From the NCBI GenBank assembly GCA_016187385.1, contig JACPJU010000001.1:525144-589143 (forward strand): DNA of 64,000 nucleotides. The letters are read 5' to 3'. Position 1 is the first letter of the stretch, and each line of letters opens with the position of its first letter. Position numbers and translations under genes: made by a program. Below are positions 18,660 through 27,401 of the stretch, piece by piece. The notes beneath the pieces were generated by a model that was given only the letters and a program-made list of their open reading frames with translations, was not told the origin of the DNA and ran no database searches. Origin of the DNA: Candidatus Aenigmatarchaeota archaeon. GTDB taxonomy: Archaea > Aenigmatarchaeota > Aenigmatarchaeia > CG10238-14 > SCSR01.

Positions 18660-19571
18660 TTAAACTTCAGTTGGCTGCGCCATTTTCTTGAAATCGTCAT
18701 CAGGAACCTGTATAAACAGACAATACCCAAGATTTTTTTTCAACGGACCTCTCAATTCCTCACCAGGTATGGCTTCAACCTCCTGTTCCGTGAATGTAGG
18801 CTCGTGTTCATTAATCCATAATGGTTTGCCATATCTTTGTTTGAACAACTCGATAGACTCCTGTATTATAACGTCATCAACAATCTTTCTTTCATACTTG
18901 TTTCCAGTAACTTCACGCAATATTGCATTACCAACAAGTTCTCTTAAATATCTATTATCCAGTTCAGCTTTCAAGTGATCAGAAACTGAAGGTAGATTTT
19001 TTATTGCAGAATATTCTGTATATACTTGACTACCCACCTTACGTTGTTGTAACATGACTCGATCGGCTATTTTGTCGACATCATAAGGCGTAAGTGTAAT
19101 AAGACCATGCAACAATGCACTTTTAATACCCCACCACATCGCATGACCCGCTATTGGTCTACCATCGACTTTTATTATTGATGCTTTATTGTCTACATTA
19201 ACATCATCCAATCCAATACCGTTAAGCGCATTTGCGACATGGTCAGCATAAAAAGTCCGCATATCCTCATACGTTTTAAAACTACCATCGCGGGGTACTA
19301 CGAATGAATAAGAAATTACGTTTGGACCAGTCTGTACATGTGATCCCCCAGTTATACGTCTGGTTAGCCTGACAGTGGAATCTAAATATTTTATAACGTC
19401 AGTGTCTTGTGCATACCCAAGTACGATGGAATCCTGTGGGAAACTGTAAAATCTGATTGCGGCAACATCATTGAGTTTTTGATCAGCAATCCTTCTAATA
19501 AGAAACTCTTCAAGTGCCATATTTATATCATGGGAAAATACTTCGTTGCCCCAATATTCATAATTAAACAA
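18660..19571 (-). CDS. lipoate-protein ligase A-like protein
   Basis: BPL/LPL catalytic fold 'NMALEEFLIRR...SIVLGYAQD...VRLTRRITGGSHVQTGPNVISYSFV'. Confidence 0.8.
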   Translation of the reverse strand: MFNYEYWGNEVFSHDINMALEEFLIRRIADQKLNDVAAIRFYSFPQDSIVLGYAQDTDVIKYLDSTVRLTRRITGGSHVQTGPNVISYSFVVPRDGSFKTYEDMRTFYADHVANALNGIGLDDVNVDNKASIIKVDGRPIAGHAMWWGIKSALLHGLITLTPYDVDKIADRVMLQQRKVGSQVYTEYSAIKNLPSVSDHLKAELDNRYLRELVGNAILREVTGNKYERKIVDDVIIQESIELFKQRYGKPLWINEHEPTFTEQEVEAIPGEELRGPLKKNLGYCLFIQVPDDDFKKMAQPTEV

Positions 19572-19612
19572 TTCAACACCAGTTTTTATCTGTAGCTATT
19601 AAGATTTAAGAT

Positions 19613-19668
19613 TTACTTTCCTAACGCCCACTTAAGCCTCGTAATCAACAGCCCCGAAAATCCACCAC
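19613..19668 (-). pseudogene. remnant second copy of the thioredoxin-like gene 3' end
   Basis: minus strand IFGAVDYEA..KWALGK* with a small internal deletion versus intact ICGAVDYETLKKWALGK*. Confidence 0.88.
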
Positions 19669-19672
19669 TTGT

Positions 19673-19966
19673 ATGAACAAAAGCTCAATCATAGATTGTA
19701 ATAAATATTTATATCCCACAAAGGAACTATTTAATATGGCAAGGCTAAAATCTGAATCTTACTTAAAATCTAGTTTAGAGGATATGAAGCAACGAATAAA
19801 CTTCCTAGAAAACGAGATCAAAATTGTCAAAACATGGTTATTGGACGATACAATACCTACGCCAAGCGAAAGAATTCTAATTAATAGAGCTTTAAATGAC
19901 ATAAAAACCGGGAAATACAAGAAGCTAATCTCGCATGAAGAACTCCGTAAAAAGTTAGCTGTTTAA
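19673..19966 (+). CDS. antitoxin of RelE-like pair (start may be MARLKSES)
   Basis: immediately upstream of the RelE-like ORF; C-term 'TGKYKKLISHEELRKKLAV'. Confidence 0.6.
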   Translation: MNKSSIIDCNKYLYPTKELFNMARLKSESYLKSSLEDMKQRINFLENEIKIVKTWLLDDTIPTPSERILINRALNDIKTGKYKKLISHEELRKKLAV

Positions 19967-19967
19967 A

Positions 19968-20222
19968 ATGTTTTCTATAAGATACGAGAAATCAGCTGAA
20001 AAATTTCTTGAAAAACTGCGAGACAGGAAATTACAAAAAAGAATTCTTGATAAAATAGAAAAATTAAAAGAAGATCCTTATCCCAAGGAAGCTAAAACCA
20101 TCGAGGTGTACGGTAAGGCGTTTAGGGTCAGAATTGGCGATTACAGAATTTTGTATATAATCGACCATTCTATAAAACTAATAGTTGTAGTTGAGATTGA
20201 CAAAAGAGAAAGAATTTACTAA
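19968..20222 (+). CDS. RelE/ParE-like toxin
   Basis: 'MFSIRYEKSAEKFLEKLRDRKLQKRILDKIEKLKEDPYPKEAKTIE...FRVRIGDYRILYIID'. Confidence 0.85.
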   Translation: MFSIRYEKSAEKFLEKLRDRKLQKRILDKIEKLKEDPYPKEAKTIEVYGKAFRVRIGDYRILYIIDHSIKLIVVVEIDKRERIY

Positions 20223-20597
20223 TTATTTACCCAATGCCCACTTCTTCAGAGTCTCGTAATCAACAGCCCCGCAAATCTTCTTGCCTGTTTTCATGTTAAC
20301 GAAAAAAGGAACGCCACCGCAATATCCTTTGTCAAGACCTTCCATGAATCTGGCGTTTGTGGCATTGTGCCAGACTTCTATTCTCTTGACCTTCACATTC
20401 AATTCCTTTTCCATTTTTTCAACCAAAGGTCTCATCTCGTGGCAATGGATACACTCAATTCCGTAAAATTCCAGCAATTCGTCAGCCATACTATCAATAT
20501 TCGATTGACTCTTATTAAAATTTATGGTTGTGATATTCAACCAACTGCTTGATCGACTTGACGGCATTCTCAGGATAGGTATATGTCGGAATCCCAT
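20223..20597 (-). CDS. thioredoxin-like protein (start probably MADELLEFYG)
   Basis: 'LLEFYGIECIHCHEMRPLVEKMEKEL...GVPFFVNMKTGKKICGAVDYETLKKWALGK'. Confidence 0.75.
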   Translation of the reverse strand: MGFRHIPILRMPSSRSSSWLNITTINFNKSQSNIDSMADELLEFYGIECIHCHEMRPLVEKMEKELNVKVKRIEVWHNATNARFMEGLDKGYCGGVPFFVNMKTGKKICGAVDYETLKKWALGK

Positions 20598-21876
20598 TCT
20601 CTTCCAGTTTCTTCCTCATCCTTTCAGTATACTCTCCGCCAGCAGAAACAACAATTATAGGTTTTTTCTTACGATTTTCGGCTTCAATCAAAACATCAAT
20701 TATGTCATTCGCTATCAACGGTGTCTGAACCAAAACAATCACCAGCAAAACATCGATATTCTTGTCACGCAGTGACGCATCTATGCAAAGCTTGTATCTG
20801 CCAGATGTCGCATCTCCAACTAGATCCAATGGATTCGCAATGTTTATTATCTGAGGCAGATTCTTTCTCAATTCTTTTGATGTATTCTTATCAAATTCAG
20901 CGAGCTTCACTCCATATTTGACAGCGGAATCAACTGACAGTATACCATAACCGCCGCCGTTTGTTATTATCTGCAGTTTTTCACCTGAAGGTTTGATGCT
21001 CTTCTCCAGAATCTTCGCGTAATTGAACATGTCCTCAAGACTCTCAGCACGGATGATTCCCGCCTGCCTGAAAACGCCGAAATAAATCTCGGCACTGCCA
21101 GCAAGAGACCCTGTATGTGACAATGTCGCCTTGGATCCAGCTTCTGTCACACCGCCTTTTATCGCTATGATCGGCTTCTTTCTGGACACTTTCCTGCAGA
21201 CTTCAAGAAATCTTTTGCCGTTCCTCACGGCTTCTACATAAAGGCATATGACTTTTGTTTTCTCATCATTGCCAAGATATTCAATCAGATCCGATTCATC
21301 AATATCGACAGCATTGCCATAGCTGATGAATTTCGCGAAACCATATCCTTCAGATGTTGCCAAGTCAACTATAGAAGATCCTACAGCGCCAGACTGGCAG
21401 ACAAATGAAATAACACCCTCCTTAGGCCTGCTCATTCTATACCTTGGAAGAAATAGAGAATCTATCTTCGAATAAGCGTCAAACACACCCAGAGCATTGG
21501 GTCCGATAACTCTCAGCTTGTGTTTCTTTATCACATTTTCCAGCTGGGATTCCAATTTGTGATTTCCAACCTCCTTGAAGCCAGCGCTAACAATAATGAT
21601 ATTCTTGATTTTCTTTCTCCCGCATTCCTCCAATACTTTAGGAACAATCTCTGCGGGAACAGCAACAATAGCCAACTCAACTGGCTCTTCTATCATAGTC
21701 ACGGAAGGATAAGACTGGTAGTTGAGTATGCTTTCAGCGTTAGGGTTGACGACAAATATTTTCCCCTTGTAACCACCGTCTACAAAATTCCTCAAAATCA
21801 CATGACCCACTTTGTTCGGATCCCGCGAAACTCCAATTATCGCTATGCTCAGAGCGTTGAAGAAATTACCCAGCAT
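20515..21876 (-). CDS. acetyl-CoA synthetase (ADP-forming) alpha-type subunit
   Basis: 'AIIGVSRDPNKVGHVILRNFVDGGYKGKIFVVNP...GPNALGVFD...SHTGSLAGS'. Confidence 0.9.
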   Translation of the reverse strand: MLGNFFNALSIAIIGVSRDPNKVGHVILRNFVDGGYKGKIFVVNPNAESILNYQSYPSVTMIEEPVELAIVAVPAEIVPKVLEECGRKKIKNIIIVSAGFKEVGNHKLESQLENVIKKHKLRVIGPNALGVFDAYSKIDSLFLPRYRMSRPKEGVISFVCQSGAVGSSIVDLATSEGYGFAKFISYGNAVDIDESDLIEYLGNDEKTKVICLYVEAVRNGKRFLEVCRKVSRKKPIIAIKGGVTEAGSKATLSHTGSLAGSAEIYFGVFRQAGIIRAESLEDMFNYAKILEKSIKPSGEKLQIITNGGGYGILSVDSAVKYGVKLAEFDKNTSKELRKNLPQIINIANPLDLVGDATSGRYKLCIDASLRDKNIDVLLVIVLVQTPLIANDIIDVLIEAENRKKKPIIVVSAGGEYTERMRKKLEENGIPTYTYPENAVKSIKQLVEYHNHKF

Positions 21877-21917
21877 TAATATTAGATTTGTTTTCCTTAG
21901 TTTAAGCTTTTACAATG

Positions 21918-22406
21918 CTAGTCTCCATTTTGGGTTTGATCTATATTTTCGAATTCTTTCCTTAACTTTTCAGTTTGTTCGTTCTTTAGCTCAGCTATTA
22001 CTAGTTTCATTTTTACCAGAAAATTCTCCGCCTTTGCAACCATATCTTCTGCGGATTCTTTCGTGAGAACGAAGTTCTTCTCCGATGTCACATAGTACTG
22101 CTTGTCTATCCTTTCTTCCTTTGCAAAAGATATTATTTTGAACAAATCCACTCTACCAAACAGTTTCTTTAACAAAACTATAGAACCAGCATGATTTTCA
22201 CATTTTATTCCGGTTTTGAACAGCAAGGATGTCAGTGAATTATACATGGTATAATATGACATTGAGATTGAATTTTCATACAAATTGTATCGCAGCAATA
22301 ATTTTGCCGATTTCAGGCAATTATCTGCCTTTTCCAGGTAAGATTTGCATATTTCCTCGGAAGGTTCGACCAATTCAAGTTTTCCTTCTTTCTTTAGCTT
22401 ATTCAA
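21918..22406 (-). CDS. HEPN-domain protein (partner of MNT)
   Basis: 'ENSISMSYYTMYNSLTSLLFKTGIKCENHAGSIVLLKKLF'; overlaps MNT gene. Confidence 0.75.
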   Translation of the reverse strand: MNKLKKEGKLELVEPSEEICKSYLEKADNCLKSAKLLLRYNLYENSISMSYYTMYNSLTSLLFKTGIKCENHAGSIVLLKKLFGRVDLFKIISFAKEERIDKQYYVTSEKNFVLTKESAEDMVAKAENFLVKMKLVIAELKNEQTEKLRKEFENIDQTQNGD

Positions 22407-22962
22407 AAAACTCGGTTTTCTCGTAAAAGTCCTCGACCCCCCTAAGTATTATGTGATTTTTTATTATCTCTTTTATCAATTGTGAATCTAGATCAAAATC
22501 GCCTATTTTTACTTTAATTTTTGTATGAACAGACTCCAGTTCCTCCTTAACTTTTCTGTCCCCTGTTTCTACATATACGTCTATATCGCTGTCCTGCTTT
22601 GCTAAGAATTTTGCATAGCTTCCAAATATGACTATGATACTTTCCTTGTTTTTCTTAAGAAGCTCGCTTATGATTATGTTCAATTCCGGATATTTTTTCA
22701 ACATTTTGATCATCTTGTATCTTTCCGCGTTGAAAACATAGCTTTTTGCCTGCAAGTTCTTTCTTATAAAGAAGACCTTGTTTCTGCCCTCTTTTTTGTA
22801 ATCTAGCACATTTTCTTTTACTAATTTATCCAGTCTCCTCAGGATTGTAGAGTGCGATTCGCTTAATTGTTTGGCTATACCTCTGAGATGATTCTCCCCC
22901 TTAAGCAGAAGCAAAATAATCATCGAGTCCATATTGTCTCTATTTTGAACCATATGTACCAT
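22399..22962 (-). CDS. wHTH plus minimal nucleotidyltransferase (MNT)
   Basis: 'GIAKQLSESHSTILRRLDKL' and 'IVIFGSYAKFLAKQDSDIDVYVET'. Confidence 0.8.
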   Translation of the reverse strand: MVHMVQNRDNMDSMIILLLLKGENHLRGIAKQLSESHSTILRRLDKLVKENVLDYKKEGRNKVFFIRKNLQAKSYVFNAERYKMIKMLKKYPELNIIISELLKKNKESIIVIFGSYAKFLAKQDSDIDVYVETGDRKVKEELESVHTKIKVKIGDFDLDSQLIKEIIKNHIILRGVEDFYEKTEFFE

Positions 22963-23056
22963 ATTTGAACCAATGAGTATATAAAGCTTTCTAAATCGTT
23001 TTCGAATGAAAATACAATGTTAGATTAAAATAACAACTGTTACAAAATAATAACAT

Positions 23057-23680
23057 ATGAAAGTTCTTTTAGGCAAAGATGCAGAGAAATTCCTGAAAGG
23101 TTTACCACTCGCTAAAAATTTCCTTATCAAAAAAGAGAGTGAATTGTCTAAAATCAAGAAATTCCCTGCGGTCATGAAGATAATCTCCCCGCAAGCCATC
23201 CACAAGACAGATATAGGCGGCATAAAGATAGTAAACAATTCTCAGGAGGCAAAAGAAGCTTTCTACAATTTCATAAAATTGTCCAAATCCAAAAAATTAA
23301 AATTAGATGGTATTCTTGTTCAAGAATACGTCAAAGGAAGAGAATTTATTACCGGCATTAAGAGAGATCCTACATTCGGCCATGTGATAATGTTCGGCGC
23401 AGGCGGTATTTTCGTGGAATCCTTGAGAGACGTGACATTCAGAATGTGTCCCATAGACGACAAAGATGCAGAGTCCATGATGGAAGATTTAAAAAATCAA
23501 TGGCTGATAACCGGGACAAGAGGACAGAAACCAATCAACACTAAACTATTGAAACAGATTCTTGTAAAGGTTTCCAAACTACCGCAAAGACACAAGGGAA
23601 TAGAAGAGCTTGATGTGAATCCTTTGACGGCGAATGAGAAGGAAGCTAAAGTGGTTGATGTGAGAATCGTGATTAAATGA
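23057..23680 (+). CDS. acetyl-CoA synthetase (ADP-forming) beta-type subunit (ATP-grasp)
   Basis: 'FPAVMKIISPQAIHKTDIGGIKI...VQEYVKGREFITGIKRDPTFGHVIMFGAGGIFVE'. Confidence 0.9.
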   Translation: MKVLLGKDAEKFLKGLPLAKNFLIKKESELSKIKKFPAVMKIISPQAIHKTDIGGIKIVNNSQEAKEAFYNFIKLSKSKKLKLDGILVQEYVKGREFITGIKRDPTFGHVIMFGAGGIFVESLRDVTFRMCPIDDKDAESMMEDLKNQWLITGTRGQKPINTKLLKQILVKVSKLPQRHKGIEELDVNPLTANEKEAKVVDVRIVIK

Positions 23681-23940
23681 TTATTGAAAATGTCATTATC
23701 GAAGACAAAGTTAAGGAAAAAATATTAGAAAAACATAATGTCACATCCTTTGAAATTGAAAATGTCTTACTCGGAAACCCATTAGTATTGAAGACAAAAG
23801 AGAGCAGACATTTAGCAGTAGGTTTTTATCATCGGTATCTAACAATTGTTTTTGAATATGGTAAGAAGACAGCAAACATTATAACGGCTTATCCATCGTC
23901 TGAATGGCAGATAAAATTATTTAAAGAAAAGAGGAGATAA
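23677..23940 (+). CDS. BrnT/DUF4258-like putative toxin
   Basis: 'DKVKEKILEKHNVTSFEIENVLLGNPLVLKTK...YLTIVFEYGKKTANIITAYPSS'; ATGA overlap with the preceding gene. Confidence 0.55.
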   Translation: MIIENVIIEDKVKEKILEKHNVTSFEIENVLLGNPLVLKTKESRHLAVGFYHRYLTIVFEYGKKTANIITAYPSSEWQIKLFKEKRR

Positions 23941-23947
23941 GATTGTT

Positions 23948-24274
23948 ATGAAGCTGGAAGAAGTTGAAATGAAATTGACCGAAAGTGCATTTAGAGTAGA
24001 TAGAGCTGTTTGTCCGCATTGTAATTTAAAGATGCACAAGACAATAGAGAATAAGAGCTTGTTTGAAGGAGCATTAACATTCCACATTATAAAACTAAAA
24101 TGTGAGAAGTGTAGCAGAGAGTATATGGACTTGGAACAAGCTCAAGTATATGATTTGTTTCTAGCTGTGAGAAAGTTAAAAGAAAAGCCCATATATGATG
24201 TTGCTGAGAAGATTTCCCAACAAATAATATTAAACAATAGAAGATCCAGACATCAATCCTTTGGTCGTGAATGA
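23948..24274 (+). CDS. YgiT-like zinc-finger antitoxin
   Basis: 'VCPHCNLKMHKTIENKSLFEGALTFHIIKLKCEKCSREYMDLEQ'; its C-term reads out of frame into the remnant. Confidence 0.6.
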   Translation: MKLEEVEMKLTESAFRVDRAVCPHCNLKMHKTIENKSLFEGALTFHIIKLKCEKCSREYMDLEQAQVYDLFLAVRKLKEKPIYDVAEKISQQIILNNRRSRHQSFGRE

Positions 24275-24317
24275 AAGGGAAGCGAAAATAGTTGATGCGA
24301 GAATTGTTGTGAAATGA
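24237..24317 (+). pseudogene. remnant second copy of acetyl-CoA synthetase beta 3' end
   Basis: IEDPDINPLVVNEREAKIVDARIVVK* versus IEELDVNPLTANEKEAKVVDVRIVIK* (17/26 aa, same stop). Confidence 0.95.
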
Positions 24318-24327
24318 TGTCAATTCA

Positions 24328-24612
24328 CTATCTTGAAACTTGTTTATTGTATCGCATTTCATAGAGATTTTTACCAATTGCCAGTGTAGTACCAATTATA
24401 ATTCCCAAAATCCCGTAATTTAATACATGAATTTTGATTACCTGTTCTGGGTTATCAAGTAGTTTACGGCTTAGTATATGAGAGTGTCCACTTGTGCCTA
24501 AAAATTCTGCTTCCTCATCATAAGCATTTTTGATGGCATAACCAGCTGATGACAGACCTATAACAGAACCTACTATCGCACCCCTGACAGCATAACGTAA
24601 AATTCTTCTCAT
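24328..24612 (-). CDS. small membrane protein, 94 aa
   Basis: two hydrophobic segments. Confidence 0.45.
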   Translation of the reverse strand: MRRILRYAVRGAIVGSVIGLSSAGYAIKNAYDEEAEFLGTSGHSHILSRKLLDNPEQVIKIHVLNYGILGIIIGTTLAIGKNLYEMRYNKQVSR

Positions 24613-24636
24613 ATCATTTGATAATCAGTTAAGGAT

Positions 24637-25770
24637 TTAAACTTTCTTCACTCTTTCCTGTGCAATCTTCAATGCAGCATCCCTCGGCTTCACATTATCT
24701 TTCTTAGCTCTATCCAGAACCAACTTGACATTCCTTTTAATCTTCTTCTCCACAAGCTCAAACATCTTCTTCGGATTATCTCCTTTGTATTCAGCGTAAG
24801 AAGAAATCACGCCTCCAGCATTTGCGACAAAATCGGGAACGACTAAAATGTTTCTTTTATGTAAAATATCCTCCATCTCAGGTATCGTAGGTATATTAGC
24901 GGCCTCGACAATAATCTTGGCTTTAATTTTATTCACATTCTCCTTTGTTATCACATCAGGCAAAGCACCAGGAATAACAACATCAACAGGCAGTTCGAAT
25001 ATCTCCTTGTTAGGAAGAACTTTCCCGGGCTTGTAATTAACAACACTCCCAGTCTTCTCCTTCACTTTCAACAGTTCTTTCACGTCCAATCCTTTCTCAT
25101 TGTAGATAACACCTTTACTATCACTTAAGGCAACAACCTTCGCCCCGAAATCCGACAAATACTGCGATGCAAAAGTACCGACATTGCCGAATCCTTCAAT
25201 AGCAATTGTAGCATCTTTTATATCCAGCCCAGCATGACCAACGGCAACAGCAGTGGCATGCGCAACACCGAATCCGGTAGAACCATATTCATGAGGTATC
25301 CCGCATTTCTCGCCCTTCTTTCCGAACAGTTTCATGCATACATTAGATGGTTTTCCTGTGCAAGCTTTCCAATCTCCGTTAGCCTCAAAGAACCATTTCA
25401 TCTCCTCTTCTCCAGTGTTCACATCTGGACCGGCAATATACAGCTTAGGAACAATGGGCTTCAATGCTTCTGAAAATGCCTGTATTAATGCCTTCTTCCT
25501 TTCCTTGTTTCTGATGTCTTCGGGAGAAGCTTTGATGCCAGCCTTCGCACCTCCAAACGGCAGTTCGGCAAGTGCATTCTTCCATGTCATCGTGCGTGCA
25601 AGCCTGAAAACTTCCTTAACATCAACAGTGGGAGTCATCCGAATACCGCCTTTCCCAGGTCCCAAAGAAAGCGAATCAATTACCAATACACCTTTCAACC
25701 CAATCTTCTTGTCATAAACCTCTATAACATACTCAGGACCGAATTCATCGGCAAAATCCTCAAGTTCCAT
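24637..25770 (-). CDS. gdhA: glutamate dehydrogenase (Glu/Leu/Phe/Val dehydrogenase family)
   Basis: 'GPGKGGIRMTPTVDVKEVFRLARTMTWKNALAELPFGGAKAGI'. Confidence 0.93.
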   Translation of the reverse strand: MELEDFADEFGPEYVIEVYDKKIGLKGVLVIDSLSLGPGKGGIRMTPTVDVKEVFRLARTMTWKNALAELPFGGAKAGIKASPEDIRNKERKKALIQAFSEALKPIVPKLYIAGPDVNTGEEEMKWFFEANGDWKACTGKPSNVCMKLFGKKGEKCGIPHEYGSTGFGVAHATAVAVGHAGLDIKDATIAIEGFGNVGTFASQYLSDFGAKVVALSDSKGVIYNEKGLDVKELLKVKEKTGSVVNYKPGKVLPNKEIFELPVDVVIPGALPDVITKENVNKIKAKIIVEAANIPTIPEMEDILHKRNILVVPDFVANAGGVISSYAEYKGDNPKKMFELVEKKIKRNVKLVLDRAKKDNVKPRDAALKIAQERVKKV

Positions 25771-25823
25771 AAATAACTATATAAACACCAACTAAAAAGT
25801 TTTATAATCCTCTTGGTGATTTC

Positions 25824-26966
25824 ATGCCTAGAATAAAGTACCCATACGAGTTTGACCCGAAGAAGAGAAGAATATCAAGCGTCTACAGGCGGGGAAGACT
25901 AGCTATCTATATAATAGGCATGTTGTTCTCCTTGGTAGCTTTGTTGTTCATTTTGTCGTCAGGATTGAACCCAATAATTAAAAGCATGGCTGTCCAATTC
26001 CCCGTGCCGATACTCGCCTACGGTTTTCTGATTATGCTCACACTAACAATATTCAACTTTCCATTGTCTTTCTACTCGTCCTATATTTACGAGCACAAAT
26101 TCAAGCTTTCACGGTATACAATTCCAGCATGGCTGAAGGACTATCTTAAAGGCAATCTCATCTCGTATGTCATATCCCTGATTGCGATATATTTCCTGTA
26201 TATCATCATTGCATCCTTTTCTCCTTGGTGGCTGTATGCGGGAATTATGTCAATCATCTATTCAGCCTTCATCGGCTATCTGTATCCTGTGTTGATAGTT
26301 CCGTTCCTCTGGAAGACAGAATCTTACCGGGACAAGAAAATGAAATCAAAGATTCTAAATCTATGCAGAAGGCTCGGCGTTAATGAAATCAAAAATGTTG
26401 TTGTTATTAAAGAGAGCGAAAAGTCCACAAAGCCTAATGCGGTTTTCATGGGATTCGGCAACTCCAAAAAAATCGGTTTGTTCGACAACCTGTTGAACAG
26501 TTTCACAAAAGGCGAGGTGGAAGCAGTTGTAGGTCACGAGCTCGGCCACTATGTAAACAGGGACATCTTAAGAATGTTGATACTGGAATCCATTCTGATA
26601 TTCCCTCTGTTGTTTGTTGTGGATTATTTGGTCAAGGCATTCGGCCCGATTTTCGGCATTCCTGCCATATCGGATATAACATCTTTGCCATTGATAATTC
26701 TGACTTATGGCATACTGGGATTCATTCTGATGCCGATGACTAACACCTATTCAAGACACATGGAAACCAAAGCCGACGAATTTGCACTTCAACATGTTAG
26801 AAAAGCAGTCGCGCAAGTTTCAACCGAGAAGAGACTGGCCGACATGCATCTTGCAGACTTGAAGCCACATCCATTTATAGAGTTCTGGCTATTTTCCCAC
26901 CCTTCGACGATGAAAAGGATCGAGATGGCACAGCGATGGAGAAATAAATTAAAGAAACGAAATTAA
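25824..26966 (+). CDS. M48-family membrane metallopeptidase
   Basis: 'VEAVVGHELGHYVNRD' and 'ETKADEFAL'; multiple TM segments. Confidence 0.9.
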   Translation: MPRIKYPYEFDPKKRRISSVYRRGRLAIYIIGMLFSLVALLFILSSGLNPIIKSMAVQFPVPILAYGFLIMLTLTIFNFPLSFYSSYIYEHKFKLSRYTIPAWLKDYLKGNLISYVISLIAIYFLYIIIASFSPWWLYAGIMSIIYSAFIGYLYPVLIVPFLWKTESYRDKKMKSKILNLCRRLGVNEIKNVVVIKESEKSTKPNAVFMGFGNSKKIGLFDNLLNSFTKGEVEAVVGHELGHYVNRDILRMLILESILIFPLLFVVDYLVKAFGPIFGIPAISDITSLPLIILTYGILGFILMPMTNTYSRHMETKADEFALQHVRKAVAQVSTEKRLADMHLADLKPHPFIEFWLFSHPSTMKRIEMAQRWRNKLKKRN

Positions 26967-26972
26967 CTATAT

Positions 26973-27401
26973 ATGGCAAACACTCATGTCAAGCGGGAGA
27001 ACGCCTTGCGTTATGCTTTCGTTAAAATTCTTCTTAAAGCGCCAGTAAGGCAATTAAAATTCTTTGATGGTACAATATCTCTGACTTTCTTCGGTCAGAG
27101 ACTTTCAGATAAGATAGTTCTTAAGAAAGAAGACCATGTAGCCGAATGGAGCAGACGAAGAAAGGAAATCTTCATCGACAAGAAATTCAAACCATCTGAC
27201 ATGGAAAGATCGTTCAAGGCGCTGTGCATACATGAAGTTATTGAAAAGTTTCTGGTGGAAAAGTTCGGACTGCGGCTGGACGAAGAGGCGCATGTGGTTG
27301 CTACGAGAAAAGAGAAGGAATATCTGGAGAGCAAGGGCGGCAGTTGGAAGAGCCACGAGCTTATGGTATACTGGGATTGGCACAAACAAGGAGAGCGCTA
27401 A
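26973..27401 (+). CDS. hypothetical protein, 142 aa
   Basis: ORF; 'FKALCIHEVIEKFLVEKFGL'. Confidence 0.55.
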   Translation: MANTHVKRENALRYAFVKILLKAPVRQLKFFDGTISLTFFGQRLSDKIVLKKEDHVAEWSRRRKEIFIDKKFKPSDMERSFKALCIHEVIEKFLVEKFGLRLDEEAHVVATRKEKEYLESKGGSWKSHELMVYWDWHKQGER

